Shown piece after piece: positions 49,748 to 58,505 of a stretch of 64,000 nt of DNA; positions within the stretch are counted from its first letter, which is position 1; each line of letters starts with the position of its first letter. Source of the stretch: Arthrobacter horti (GTDB lineage: Bacteria; Actinomycetota; Actinomycetes; Actinomycetales; Micrococcaceae); assembly GCF_030731045.1 (NCBI RefSeq), contig NZ_JAVALS010000002.1, positions 1 to 64,000 of the forward strand, read 5' to 3'. Position numbers and translations under genes: made by a program. Below the pieces are notes generated by a model. The model made no database searches and had not been told where the DNA came from. It saw nothing but the letters and a program-made list of their open reading frames with translations.

Positions 49748-50335
49748 TCAGTCGTTCTCGATATTGAACGTCCAGAGCGCCAGGGCGCGGTCCGCGTGCC
49801 GCAGGGTCACCTGGGCGGCACCGGCGTGGAAGGTTCCGCGGACCACCAGATCGGCCTGAGCGCCGGCCGCGACCGTCACGCTGGAAGCCCCGACCGCACT
49901 CAGCGCCACGGTGTGGCCCATCTGGTCGCGGCAGTTCAGATCGCCCACGCCCAGGGTCAGGGAGCCGGAGACCGCCTTCACCCGCACCGTGATGGTCCCG
50001 TCGATCGGGACGTCCGCCGCGGCGGTGGGGCGCACGGTGGGGACCGGCACCGGTGCCGTGTCTGGGCCCAGCGCTGTGAGGATCACCGTGGTCCCGCCGG
50101 GCAGGGTCGCCGAGACCGGCGCGCCGATGGCCAGCACGGCCCCGTGCTTCGCATCGGCCGTGGCGGTCGGCTCGACGCTCGGCGCCGTGGGAATGGGCAT
50201 CGCGCCGAGGGACTGGACCACGGCCTTGGCCGAGTCATCCGCGGACGGGGACGACGACGCCGGCGCACTGCACGCGGCCAGCGGCACCGCCAGTGCGGCG
50301 GCGACGAAGAGGGCGGAAAGAGAGCGGGAACGCAC
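49748..50335 (-). CDS. Putative lipoprotein, function unknown
   Basis: A 195-residue exported protein. The signal ends in lipobox LAAC at about residues 19-22, followed by a serine/alanine/threonine-rich linker. The C-terminal part is beta-rich (DGTITVRVKAVSGSLTLGVGDLNCRDQMGHTVAL in pieces, then ADLVVRGTFHAGAAQVTLRHADRALALWTF), suggesting an extracellular beta-sandwich. No family recognised. It lies downstream of the phosphoesterase on the same strand but is separated by two hairpins, so it is probably expressed separately. Confidence 0.75.
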   Translation of the reverse strand: MRSRSLSALFVAAALAVPLAACSAPASSSPSADDSAKAVVQSLGAMPIPTAPSVEPTATADAKHGAVLAIGAPVSATLPGGTTVILTALGPDTAPVPVPTVRPTAAADVPIDGTITVRVKAVSGSLTLGVGDLNCRDQMGHTVALSAVGASSVTVAAGAQADLVVRGTFHAGAAQVTLRHADRALALWTFNIEND

Positions 50336-50367
50336 GGAGGTGGGCCTTCCTGAGGGGTTGAGCTTTC

Positions 50368-50436
50368 CGAGCTCGCTATGCAGAGTCTGAGATCGCTACA
50401 TGGGACAGCGATCTCAGCCCCTCCATAGCGAGCTCG
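50368..50436. repeat. Nested inverted repeats before the lipoprotein gene
   Basis: An outer pair (CGAGCTCGCTATG at 50368-50380 with CATAGCGAGCTCG at 50424-50436) encloses an inner pair (CTGAGATCGCT at 50387-50397 with AGCGATCTCAG at 50407-50417), all perfect. The whole lies 33-101 bp before the lipoprotein start on the minus strand, so it would be a two-tier hairpin in its leader or a pair of operators. Confidence 0.75.
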
Positions 50437-50465
50437 CGGGGCGGGGGAGGGCGAAGGAAGTGAGC

Positions 50466-50507
50466 ACGACGGCCGGTGCCCTGCCGCGGCGGGGCGCCGG
50501 CCGTCGT
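50466..50507. terminator. Terminator hairpin after the secreted phosphoesterase
   Basis: ACGACGGCCGGTGCC pairs with GGCGCCGGCCGTCGT (one mismatch) around a 12-base loop, 39 bp downstream of the phosphoesterase stop on the minus strand. GC-rich stem without a clear T-run. Confidence 0.75.
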
Positions 50508-50545
50508 CGTCGGTGAGAGACGGGTCAGGTCAGTTCAACGACGCG

Positions 50546-52105
50546 TCAGTGGCCCGCGTAGACGCTGCCGGCCGGGATGACCGGGACGCCCGTGTCCTTC
50601 ACGCCGGCCACGGCCGGGTACGTGATGGCGCCGGACGAGGTGGGCTGCAGGGCCTTGCCGGACGGGTTGTTGTAGACGTCGCCGCCGAAGGGGCGCAGGC
50701 CGTCGGCCGCGGCGTAGCCGAGGTGGCCCTTGCCGTCAGTGCCGCCGCTGGTCACACCGAACAGGTCCTCCATGCTGCGCAGCCAGCTGTAGTGGTTGTA
50801 CGGCTGGTTGCTGACCGATCCCGGCTTGATGAAGCGGGAGATCATCACGGCGCCGGTGATGCCGCCACCCGGGGTGGTGTCCTGGTTGAACGCCTGGAAT
50901 CCGGGCTGGCTGGTGTTCGGGCCGGGGAGCTCGTTGCAGCACGCCACGACGGACTGGCCGGTGTTGGCCTCGGCCTGGGCGGAGGCGCCGGTGCCGGAGT
51001 CGGAGCCCATGGCCGGGCCGCTGTTGTTGCCCCACGGGCCGGTCTGGGTGCCGAGATCCGCGATCGAGTTGCCGTACATCTTGTACGGCGGCATGGCCTC
51101 ATCGAAGATGATCTGGATCAGGCCGTCCTGCTGGAAGGCCGGGGAGCCCATGATCAGGGGGATGTACTTCTTGAGGAAGTTGTCCGAGGCGTACAGGCCG
51201 CCCTGACGGCTGTTCGGGTCGCCACTCATGTTCTGGCCGGCGCCCTTGCAGGTGGCGTCATGCGCGTCGGAGCAGTTGCCCGGGGTGATCCAGTTGAACT
51301 CCGGGGTGGTGGCGACGGACTTCAGGTCCTGCTCCAGGCCCGTGAGGGCGGGGTGGCCGGCGGTGGCCTGGTATCCGTTCAGCGGGACCACGTTCTTGCA
51401 GTCCTGCGGGTTGTCGATCACGGAGTGGAACCAGGCCGTGGGGTTGTGCTTGGCCACGTACTGGTCCGTGGGGGTGGCGCCGGAGAGGTCCTTCACGCCG
51501 GCGCCGGACGGGTCGCCCGGGATGCCGCAGCGGTAGACGTCCTCGCGGCCGGCGTCGTTGCCCATGTCCTGCATGTAGGCCTTCCAGCTGACGTGCTTGT
51601 CATCGAGCTGGTTGAACAGGGTCTTGGTGGAGGCCGGGTAGACGCAGCCCTTGGGGGCCAGGACCTGGCCGTCCGCCACGGCCGTACCGGGAGTGACGTC
51701 CGTGTACTGCGGGCAGTCGTTCTGGTTCTCCGGGGCGGGAGCCTGACCGCCGGCCAGGCTGATGTAGTTGTCCAGGCTGAAGTGGCCCGTGCCGTAGTAC
51801 TGGGTCAGCAGCTCGCCGTAGGAGGGGAGCGTCTTCCAGAGGTAGTCGTTCTGGTTCAGGCCCGTGAAGGTGGCCTCGTAGGACTTGTTCTCCAGGACGA
51901 TGGTCCAGACGTGGCCGATCTTGGCCTTGGGGCCTTCGCCCTGAGTGTTCTGGCCCTGAGCGTTCTGGCCCTGGGAGCCCTGATCGGGGGTGGTCGATTC
52001 GGCAGTGGCGGCCGTGCCGCCGGCCAGCAGGGAGGCGCCCAGGGCGCCCACGGCCAGGACCCCGGCCAAGGATTTCCCCAGGCGGCTGGTGATCCGCAGT
52101 TTCAT
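50546..52105 (-). CDS. Secreted alkaline-phosphatase-fold phosphoesterase
   Basis: A 519-residue exported enzyme of the phosphoesterase/acid phosphatase-phospholipase C family. The signal peptide (LAGVLAVGALGASLLAGG, cleavage near ATA) precedes a Gln/Gly-rich linker. The catalytic part starts with HVWTIVLENKSYEATF near residues 64-79 (metal-site Glu/Asn) and includes DNYISLAGGQAPAPENQND, FNWITPGNCSDAHD near 280 and IQIIFDEAMPP near 345. Several cysteines could form disulfides. It is the second phosphoesterase of the window, unlinked to the first. GGTGAAC/GGTTAAC half-sites 22 bp apart upstream hint at shared phosphate control. Confidence 0.9.
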   Translation of the reverse strand: MKLRITSRLGKSLAGVLAVGALGASLLAGGTAATAESTTPDQGSQGQNAQGQNTQGEGPKAKIGHVWTIVLENKSYEATFTGLNQNDYLWKTLPSYGELLTQYYGTGHFSLDNYISLAGGQAPAPENQNDCPQYTDVTPGTAVADGQVLAPKGCVYPASTKTLFNQLDDKHVSWKAYMQDMGNDAGREDVYRCGIPGDPSGAGVKDLSGATPTDQYVAKHNPTAWFHSVIDNPQDCKNVVPLNGYQATAGHPALTGLEQDLKSVATTPEFNWITPGNCSDAHDATCKGAGQNMSGDPNSRQGGLYASDNFLKKYIPLIMGSPAFQQDGLIQIIFDEAMPPYKMYGNSIADLGTQTGPWGNNSGPAMGSDSGTGASAQAEANTGQSVVACCNELPGPNTSQPGFQAFNQDTTPGGGITGAVMISRFIKPGSVSNQPYNHYSWLRSMEDLFGVTSGGTDGKGHLGYAAADGLRPFGGDVYNNPSGKALQPTSSGAITYPAVAGVKDTGVPVIPAGSVYAGH

Positions 52106-52204
52106 GCTTGCTCCAAAGTTTGCGATGACAGCGTGAGTGCCCCAGACCCCGTGCGAATGACGGATCGACTCTAGGAACTCCGCGCGTCACGGAGCGCGCC
52201 TCAG

Positions 52205-52233
52205 GGTGAACGGCCGGCGGCGGGAGGGTTAAC
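52205..52233. promoter_or_regulatory. Weak PHO-box-like half-sites
   Basis: GGTGAAC (52205-52211) and GGTTAAC (52227-52233) are 22 bp apart, twice the 11-bp PhoP repeat, about 100-130 bp before the phosphoesterase start on the minus strand. No third unit lies between them. The call rests mainly on likeness to the array before the other phosphoesterase. Confidence 0.3.
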
Positions 52234-52365
52234 TCTCGGGGCTCGGCGGTGCGATGGACGACGACGGCGGCCGCGCGCCGTCGTCGGGCGCTCTACTTGA
52301 CGCTGGGCGCCGCAATCGGGGCGCCCGGAGTCAACAAGGGCGCCCGGGAGAGCCCGGGGAGATCC

Positions 52366-52707
52366 TCAGGCTCCCGCGCCGCGGGGCGCGAACATGATGA
52401 CGGCCACGCCCACCAGGCAGATGAACGCGCCGATCAGGTCCCAGCGGTCGGGCTTGAAACCGTCCATCACCACGCCCCAGGCGAGCGATCCGGCCACGAA
52501 CACCCCGCCGTACGCGGCCAGGATCCGCCCGAAGTTCGCATCCGGCTGGAGCGTGGCCACGAAGCCGTAGACGCCCAGGGCGATCACCCCGAGTCCCGCC
52601 CACCACCAGCCCCGGCCCTCCCGCACGGCCTGCCAGATCAGCCAGGCGCCGCCGATCTCCGCCACGGCGGACAGGGCGAAGAGGAGGACGGACTTCAGGA
52701 TGCTCAT
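52366..52707 (-). CDS. YnfA/UPF0060-family membrane protein
   Basis: A 113-residue, four-helix small membrane protein. Landmarks: [24 protein letters not shown], then [69 protein letters not shown] in four overlapping blocks, exactly as in YnfA. The family resembles small multidrug resistance proteins, but its substrate is unclear. The ATG overlaps the stop of the Lrp-type regulator (ATGA), so the regulator and this gene are one operon. Confidence 0.93.
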   Translation of the reverse strand: MSILKSVLLFALSAVAEIGGAWLIWQAVREGRGWWWAGLGVIALGVYGFVATLQPDANFGRILAAYGGVFVAGSLAWGVVMDGFKPDRWDLIGAFICLVGVAVIMFAPRGAGA

Positions 52708-53759
52708 GCGTCCATCATTCCGGGTCCCGGGGCGGCGATCATCTCCCCGGTGGCCGTCCCGTCCGGGTCCAGGACGAAGCCGACCCGCTTCACGCTGCGC
52801 ATCATGACCGTGCTGCGGACCAGGTCGATGCCCGGGATCCTCTCCTGAAGCGTCAGCTCCGCCGTGAGGACGTCGGCCACGGTGCGCAGCCACATCATGA
52901 TGATGAAGTTGGTCCGTCCAGTGGTGGACGCCGCGAGCCGGACGTTCCGCAGGCCGCTCAGCGCCGCGGCCGTCTCCGCATGCCGGCCGGCCGGGGCCTT
53001 GGCGAGCCAGCGGCAGGCCACGGGATACCCGGCTGGCCCCTGCGCCACCTCGCAGCGGACGAACAGGAGCTCGCTGCCCAGGACCTTGGCCAGCTGGCGG
53101 TGCACGGTGGCCGGGCTCCGGCCCAGTTCGCGGGCCATGTCCGCGGCCCCGGCGCGGCCGTTGCGGGCCAGGATCGGCAGAAGGTCGAAGGCGGCGGGCG
53201 GCACCGGTCCGGCGAACGGCTCCACCCGGGCGAGTTCCGCGAACGCGCCGATCTGAGCCTTGTCCAGGGCGGCGAGCCGCCAGGAGTGGCCGCCGGAATG
53301 CAGGCGCGTGCAGAGTTCGCTCTCCATCCGCAGGACACCGTCCGCGGCGGCGACCAGGGGCAGGACCCGCTCGGTGCATTCCAGCAGGGAGCGGGCCATG
53401 ACGGTGAGCACCAGGTCCGGCCGGCCCGTGGCCACGTCGATGGTCAGCACCTCCGGGATTCTGGACAGCACGGCCACGGCGTCGTCCCGCCGTCCGGGTT
53501 CGCACTCGACGTCCACGAACGCCAGGACCATCAGGGAGGGGTCGCCCTTCAGATGGGCGGTGACCCAGGCCAGGCCGGAGGAGCGGAGCCTTTCCCAGCG
53601 GCGCGCCAGCGTGGCCGGGTGTGCGCCGAGGATCTCCGCGGCGTCCAGCCAGGAAACCCGGGGCGCGATCTGCAGGGCGTGGAGCAGCAGGAGCTCATCT
53701 TCGGAGAGCTCGACGACGGGAGCCCCCAGTGAGGGAAAACGCTGAGTGAGTGCCTCCAT
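52704..53759 (-). CDS. Double-domain Lrp/AsnC-family regulator
   Basis: A 351-residue protein containing two Lrp units. The first HTH (about 17-63: [46 protein letters not shown]) is followed by an effector-like domain ([20 protein letters not shown]). The second HTH begins near 195 ([42 protein letters not shown]), again with an effector-like half ([19 protein letters not shown]). The start at ATG 53759 fits the first HTH; the frame runs on into the divergent gene but that part is non-coding. It is divergent from the M20 amidohydrolase/MFS pair, which it probably controls. Confidence 0.9.
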   Translation of the reverse strand: MEALTQRFPSLGAPVVELSEDELLLLHALQIAPRVSWLDAAEILGAHPATLARRWERLRSSGLAWVTAHLKGDPSLMVLAFVDVECEPGRRDDAVAVLSRIPEVLTIDVATGRPDLVLTVMARSLLECTERVLPLVAAADGVLRMESELCTRLHSGGHSWRLAALDKAQIGAFAELARVEPFAGPVPPAAFDLLPILARNGRAGAADMARELGRSPATVHRQLAKVLGSELLFVRCEVAQGPAGYPVACRWLAKAPAGRHAETAAALSGLRNVRLAASTTGRTNFIIMMWLRTVADVLTAELTLQERIPGIDLVRSTVMMRSVKRVGFVLDPDGTATGEMIAAPGPGMMDA

Positions 53760-53877
53760 ATGAGAGATTGTTGCAGTTTTCGCTCCGGGAAGAAGGGCCT
53801 CCCGCACACTATCGGGCAGGAAACAAATGTGGCGCGGCTCACACGAGGGCGCCGGCGGCAGCGGAGAAGGAGACACC

Positions 53878-55092
53878 GTGGGAATCACCGACGAGGCACG
53901 CGGACTGCAGGACCAGCTCATCCAGTGGCGGCACGCCTTCCACCAGGAGCCGGAGATCGGCCTGGAGCTGCCGCGCACGCAGGAGAAGGTCCTCGCCGTG
54001 CTGGACGGACTGGGCCTGGAGGTCTCCACCGGCACGGACACCACCTCGGTGACCGCGGTGCTTCGCGGCACGGGCGCCGCTGGTCAAGACGAACGCCCGG
54101 CCGTGCTCCTCCGCGCGGACATGGACGGCCTGCCGGTCCAGGAGCGCACCGGCGTCGGCTACACCTCCCGCGTGGACGGGGCCATGCACGCCTGCGGCCA
54201 TGATCTGCACACCTCGATGCTGCTCGGCGCCGCCACCCTCCTGGCGGACAACCGCCACAAGATCGCGGGCGACGTCGTCTTCATGTTCCAGCCCGGCGAG
54301 GAAGGGTACGACGGCGCGTCGGTCATGGTGCGTGAGGGCGTCCTGGATGCGCCGGGCCGCCGGGTCGACGCCGCCTTCGGCATGCACGTCTTCTCCTCGA
54401 TGGAACCGCATGGCCGCTTCGTGACCCGCCCCGGCGTGATGATGAGCGCCTCGGACGGCCTGTTCGTCCGGGTGCTCGGCGCCGGCGGTCACGGCTCCGC
54501 CCCGCACGCGGCCAAGGACCCGGTCACCGTCTCCGCGGAGATGGTCCTGGCCCTGCAGACCATGGTCACCCGCCAGTTCGACATGTTCGACCCCACGGTC
54601 CTCACGGTGGGCCGTCTTGCCGCGGGGACCAAGCGCAACGTCATCCCGGACACCGCCGAGTTCGACGCCACCATCCGGACCTTCTCCGAGGCGAACCGGG
54701 AGCGCATGCAGACGGCCATCCCGCGCCTCCTGAAGGGCATCGCCCAGGCGCACGGGCTGGACGTGGAGGTCACCTACATCCCCGAGTACCCGCTCACCGT
54801 CACGGACACCGCCGAGACCGAGTTCGCCGAATCCGCCATCACCGAGCTCTTCGAGGGCCGCCACTCGCGGCTCGCGCAGCCGCTCAGCGGCTCCGAGGAC
54901 TTCTCCCGCGTGCTCGCCGAAGTGCCCGGCAGCTTCATCGGCCTCAGTGCGGTGCCCGACGGTGTCGACCCCGCCACCAGCGCGTTCAACCACTCACCGT
55001 TCGCGACGTTCGACGACGCGGTGCTCGCCGATGGCGCGGCGGTGTACGCGCAGCTGGCGCTCAGCAAGACGGCCCAGCTCGCCGCCCGCTGA
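53878..55092 (+). CDS. M20-family amidohydrolase (hippurate hydrolase-like)
   Basis: A 404-residue di-metal amidohydrolase of the IAA-amino acid/hippurate hydrolase group. Motifs: LIQWRHAFHQEPEIGLELPRTQ near residues 13-35, RADMDGLPVQERTG near 79-92, the Cys-His ligand site GAMHACGHDLHTSMLLGAA near 102-120 and FMFQPGEEGYDGASVM near 138-153. The GTG at 53878 has AGAAGGAGA upstream. It is followed by an MFS permease 25 bp later, so the pair looks like uptake and cleavage of an N-acyl amino acid. The divergent Lrp-type protein would sense the released amino acid. Confidence 0.92.
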   Translation: MGITDEARGLQDQLIQWRHAFHQEPEIGLELPRTQEKVLAVLDGLGLEVSTGTDTTSVTAVLRGTGAAGQDERPAVLLRADMDGLPVQERTGVGYTSRVDGAMHACGHDLHTSMLLGAATLLADNRHKIAGDVVFMFQPGEEGYDGASVMVREGVLDAPGRRVDAAFGMHVFSSMEPHGRFVTRPGVMMSASDGLFVRVLGAGGHGSAPHAAKDPVTVSAEMVLALQTMVTRQFDMFDPTVLTVGRLAAGTKRNVIPDTAEFDATIRTFSEANRERMQTAIPRLLKGIAQAHGLDVEVTYIPEYPLTVTDTAETEFAESAITELFEGRHSRLAQPLSGSEDFSRVLAEVPGSFIGLSAVPDGVDPATSAFNHSPFATFDDAVLADGAAVYAQLALSKTAQLAAR

Positions 55093-55117
55093 CCCGACCC
55101 ACCTTCCGGAGACCCTC

Positions 55118-56413
55118 ATGACAGCCATCCCCGCCACGGTTCGCGCCACCGCCGCGCCGTCCACGCGCCGCACGCTCGTCAGCACCGGCATCGGCAACGC
55201 CGCCGAGTGGTACGACTGGGCGATCTACGCCACCTTCGCCCCGTACTTCTCCAAGCAGCTCTTCAACCCGGCCGACCCGACGTCGGCCATCCTGTCCACC
55301 CTGGCGATCTTCGCCGTCGGCTTCGTGGCGCGCCCGTTCGGCGGCGTCGTGTTCGGCTGGGTGGGAGACCGCTTCGGCCGTAAGAACGCCATGACCCTCA
55401 CCGTGGCGATGGCCGCCGTCGGAAGCCTGCTGATCGGCGTCGCGCCGACCTTCGCGGCGGTGGGGGCGTTCGCCTCGCTGCTGCTGCTCGTGGCGCGGCT
55501 CATCCAGGGCCTGGCGCACGGTGGCGAGCTGCCGTCGTCCCAGACGTACCTGGCGGAGATGGCGCCGCGGGAGAAACGCGGCTTCTGGGCCACGCTGATC
55601 TACTTCTCCGGCACGCTCGGCAATATGGCCGGCGCGCTGCTGGGGGCCGTCCTGGCGTTCAGCCTCCCGAAGGCGGAGATGGCCGCGTGGGGCTGGCGTG
55701 TCCCGTTCATCCTCGGTGCGCTCATGGGCCTGTACGGGCTGGTGATGCGGGCCCGCATGCCGGAGACCGAGGCGTTCGAGGAGCTCAAGACGGAGAAGCA
55801 GGGCTTCGGGGCGCTCATGAAGGAGGTCGTGGCATGCCGCAAGCAGGCGTTCCAGGTGATTGGCATGACGGTGGGCCTCACGGTCATCTACTACGTGTGG
55901 GCCATCGTCGCTCCGACCTACGCGGCCACGAGCCTGAAGCTGGATCCCGGGCAGGCGCTGTGGTCCGGGTTCGCCGCCAATGTGGTGTTTCTGGTGGCGC
56001 TGCCGTTCTGGGGAAAGCTGAGTGACCGGATCGGCCGCAAGCCGGTGCTGATCATCGGCGCGGTCGGCTGCGCCGTGCTGCACTTCCCCATGACGTGGCT
56101 GCTGCATGATTCGGTCTGGCAATTGTTCGTGTCCATGTCCGTGATGCTGGTGTTCATCGCCGCCGGCGCGTCGATCGCCCCCGCCGTCTACGCCGAACTG
56201 TTCCCCGCCAAGGTGCGCACGGCCGGCGTCGGCATCCCGTACGCGCTCGCCGTCGCGGCGTTCGGCGGCACGGCGCCGTACCTGCAGACGCTGTTCACCG
56301 ACGTCGTGAAGCAGCCGTGGATGTTCAACGCCTACGCCGTGGTGCTCATCCTCGTCTCGATCGTGGTGGTCCTGGGGCTGCCGGAGACGAAGGGCAAGGA
56401 CCTGCGGGCCTGA
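55118..56413 (+). CDS. MFS transporter, metabolite:H+ symporter (MHS) type
   Basis: A 431-residue, twelve-helix permease. MHS signatures: GNAAEWYDWAIYATFAPYFSKQLF near residues 24-47, the loop 2-3 motif GWVGDRFGRKNAMTLTVAMAAVGSLLIG near 80-107, and LIQGLAHGGELPSSQTYLAEMAPREKRG near 128-155. The second loop copy is GKLSDRIGRKPVLI near 301. The ATG follows CCGGAGA. It is co-oriented with the M20 amidohydrolase and likely imports its substrate. Its stop is 4 bp from that of the convergent histidine phosphatase gene. Confidence 0.93.
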   Translation: MTAIPATVRATAAPSTRRTLVSTGIGNAAEWYDWAIYATFAPYFSKQLFNPADPTSAILSTLAIFAVGFVARPFGGVVFGWVGDRFGRKNAMTLTVAMAAVGSLLIGVAPTFAAVGAFASLLLLVARLIQGLAHGGELPSSQTYLAEMAPREKRGFWATLIYFSGTLGNMAGALLGAVLAFSLPKAEMAAWGWRVPFILGALMGLYGLVMRARMPETEAFEELKTEKQGFGALMKEVVACRKQAFQVIGMTVGLTVIYYVWAIVAPTYAATSLKLDPGQALWSGFAANVVFLVALPFWGKLSDRIGRKPVLIIGAVGCAVLHFPMTWLLHDSVWQLFVSMSVMLVFIAAGASIAPAVYAELFPAKVRTAGVGIPYALAVAAFGGTAPYLQTLFTDVVKQPWMFNAYAVVLILVSIVVVLGLPETKGKDLRA

Positions 56414-56417
56414 CGGC

Positions 56418-57083
56418 TCAGTCCACCGGGGCGACGCCGCCCGTGACGTCCTCGGCGGAGCGGTCCTCAAGGGCCGCTCCGCCGAACGGCTCGGTCTGCC
56501 AGTGCGTCAGCCGCCAGGCGCCGGGGCGTCCGTCCACGACGGCGCCGCCGGTGTTCATGATCATCAGCCCCGCGCGCCGTTCCTCCGTCAGGTCGGTGCG
56601 CAGCGCCGCGTAACAGCGGATGGCGGCGCCGTGACTGACGACGGCCACGGCGTCGTCGTCGGCGTGCCGGGCCGCGATGGACGCGATGGCGGCGTCGAAG
56701 CGGTCCACGAAGGTGTGGCCGTCCGGGCCGCCCGGCATGGCGCGGCCCAGCTCGCCGTGCATCCAGGCGCGGACGCAGTCCACGTACCGCCGGAGCGAGC
56801 CGTCGTCGCTGAGCATCTCCAGCTCGCCGGCGGGGATCTCCGCCAGCCCCGGCAGGACCTGGGCCTCGAGGCCCAGAGCCGCGGCCAGCGGAGCGGCGGT
56901 CTGGCGGGTGCGCAGGAGCGGGGAGACGTAGACGCCGCGCAGACCGAGGGTCTCGAAGGCGGCCGGGAGCGCCGCGGCCTGCGCCTCGCCGAGCCCGCTC
57001 AGCGCGGCGCCGGGGAACGCCGTGTCCAGGGCGCCTTCCACATTGCTGGGCGTCTGGCCGTGGCGGATGAAATAGATGCGCAC
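56418..57083 (-). CDS. Histidine phosphatase-family protein
   Basis: A 221-residue phosphoglycerate mutase-like phosphatase. The catalytic IRHGQTPSN lies at residues 6-14, with GLGEAQAAALPAAF, VYVSPLLRTRQTAAPLA near 51-67 (second Arg and Arg-Thr pair), and the second catalytic His in AVVSHGAAIRCY near 147-158. The acid EIPAGELEML is near 82-91. The substrate is unknown; members act on sugar phosphates or small phosphorylated metabolites. It lies upstream of the sigma-factor gene on the same strand. Confidence 0.9.
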   Translation of the reverse strand: MRIYFIRHGQTPSNVEGALDTAFPGAALSGLGEAQAAALPAAFETLGLRGVYVSPLLRTRQTAAPLAAALGLEAQVLPGLAEIPAGELEMLSDDGSLRRYVDCVRAWMHGELGRAMPGGPDGHTFVDRFDAAIASIAARHADDDAVAVVSHGAAIRCYAALRTDLTEERRAGLMIMNTGGAVVDGRPGAWRLTHWQTEPFGGAALEDRSAEDVTGGVAPVD

Positions 57084-57149
57084 CAGGACAGCGTAGGCCC
57101 GCGGGGCCGCGGCGGGAATGAGCCCGGCCGCAGCCGTTCCGGGCGGAGG

Positions 57150-57998
57150 CTATCCGGCCACGGGCTCAAGCCCCGGGGCCTGGTGGGGGACAGCCGGCGA
57201 GGACGCCGCCGGGGCCGCCAGGGGTGCGGCTCCGACGCGCCTGATGCCCCTCACCGCCTCGGTGAACGTTTCGAGATAGGCGTTACGCCGAGCCGAGGGG
57301 GAGCGGGGTACGGCCGCCGGCGCGTCCGCATAGTGTTCGGCCAGGCCATCGCGCATCAGGCGGATGGCCTCGCTCCGCTGCTGAGAGACTGCTGACGAGG
57401 TGACTCCGAGCTCGTCCGCGACGTCCTTGACGCGGAGGCCCTCGAGGTAGATCGCGGTGATGACGCGCCGCAGGTGCTCGGGCAGGGATTCGACGGCGGC
57501 CCGCAGATAGGACGTCTGTTCGCCGGCGAGGGTCGCCTCCTCCGGTGCGATCGTCTCGGCGACGAGGGAGTCCACGGCGGACTCCTGGAGTGGGCTCACC
57601 ATGCGGGCCTCGTCTGCGATGATCTCCTCGACGGCCTCGCGCGTGAGGCCGAGGGCGGAGGCGATCTCATCGGTGCTCGGCTTGCGCCCGAGGGCGTTGG
57701 TGAGGGTCTCGTTGACGGCCTGAACCGCCTTGATGCGCTTACGCGTCCCACGGCCCGCCCAGTCAAGCGAGCGAAGCTCGTCCGTGAGCGCCCCCGTGAT
57801 CCGGCGCCGGGCGAAGGCGCCGAAGGGAACGCCGATCGTCGGATCGTAGGCATCCGCCGCGAGGACGAGCCCGAGCGAGCCGGCCGACGCCAAGTCCTCG
57901 CGGGAGAGGTGCGCGGCACGTGCGCACAGGTCTGAGACCAGGTAGCCGACCAGGGGGAGATTCTCCACAACAAGACGGTTGCGTTCTTCAATATTCAC
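57150..57998 (-). CDS. FliA/WhiG-type sigma-70-family sigma factor
   Basis: A 282-residue alternative sigma factor. Region 2 lies near residues 8-85 (NLPLVGYLVSDLCARAAHLSREDLASAGSLGLVLAADAYD, then GVPFGAFARRRITGALTDELRS), region 3 near 90-140 (ALGRKPSTDEIASALGLTREAVEEI) and region 4 near 165-225 (LPEHLRRVITAIYLEGLRVKDVADELGVTSSAVSQQRSEAIRLM). A proline/alanine-rich tail of about 55 residues is unusual. The GTG at 57998 is chosen for its spacing to AGAGG; another GTG lies two codons upstream. It closes the flagellar gene set and likely drives late flagellar genes. Confidence 0.9.
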   Translation of the reverse strand: MNIEERNRLVVENLPLVGYLVSDLCARAAHLSREDLASAGSLGLVLAADAYDPTIGVPFGAFARRRITGALTDELRSLDWAGRGTRKRIKAVQAVNETLTNALGRKPSTDEIASALGLTREAVEEIIADEARMVSPLQESAVDSLVAETIAPEEATLAGEQTSYLRAAVESLPEHLRRVITAIYLEGLRVKDVADELGVTSSAVSQQRSEAIRLMRDGLAEHYADAPAAVPRSPSARRNAYLETFTEAVRGIRRVGAAPLAAPAASSPAVPHQAPGLEPVAG

Positions 57999-58070
57999 AT
58001 GCACCTCTGCCAGCCAATGCCTTCCACTGAGCCCACGGGAGAGACCGCACCTCTCCCCGCGCGCCAGGAC

Positions 58071-58105
58071 CCCATTGGACATGACAATTGTGCGTGTCCA
58101 ACGGG
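58071..58105. repeat. Inverted repeat between csrA and the sigma-factor gene
   Basis: CCCATTGGACA (58071-58081) pairs with TGTCCAACGGG (58095-58105), one mismatch, around a 13-base loop containing ACAATTGT. It sits in the 247-bp gap between csrA and the sigma gene, 73 bp before the sigma start. On the minus-strand RNA it forms a hairpin carrying GGA triplets. It could be a terminator, an operator or a regulatory leader. No gene is seen in the gap. Confidence 0.5.
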
Positions 58106-58245
58106 GTTGTGCATGTCAAATCCGCGGCGTGTCGGGCGCGTGACAGCCCGTGTCACATATCTTTCTGCTCGTCAGGGCGACCCGGACAGATCCGCCGGGG
58201 CGGAACCGTCCATCCGGCAGGGGGGCAGGCGCTTCAGACGGCGCC

Positions 58246-58482
58246 TCAGCCAGGCAGGCCCGGCAGCCCTTGGAGGATCTCCTCGGCGCCCGACGGCGCT
58301 TGCGCGGCGGCGAGGTTGGCGTCCGCGACGGCCTTGAAAATCTCCTCGCGTTTGATGGCCAGGTGGCGGGGTGCATCGATGCCGATGCGGATGCCCTCGC
58401 TGCCGTTGTTCTCGAGGAACGTGATGACGATCTCGTCGCCGATCATGATCTTCTCGCCGGGCTTGCGGGTGAGTACGAGCAT
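58246..58482 (-). CDS. csrA: Carbon storage regulator / translational regulator
   Basis: A dimeric RNA-binding protein of 78 residues that represses or activates translation by binding GGA motifs. The N-terminus MLVLTRKPGEKIMIGDEIVI and IRIGIDAPRHLAIKREEIF (about 32-50) contain the conserved Leu4, Arg6 and the R-E-E-I RNA-binding edge. A C-terminal tail of about 25 residues is longer than in enteric CsrA. The ATG has GGAAGGAAA upstream. It is located in the flagellar operon, as in other flagellated Gram-positives, where it controls flagellin; its partner FliW is not in this window. Confidence 0.95.
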   Translation of the reverse strand: MLVLTRKPGEKIMIGDEIVITFLENNGSEGIRIGIDAPRHLAIKREEIFKAVADANLAAAQAPSGAEEILQGLPGLPG

Positions 58483-58505
58483 GGCTTTCCTTCCGTGGAG
58501 CGCAG

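Noticed and set aside
57150..57998. General stress sigma factor (SigB/SigF type)
   Set aside because: No anti-sigma or antagonist genes are adjacent, and it ends a flagellar operon, so a FliA/WhiG-type role fits better.
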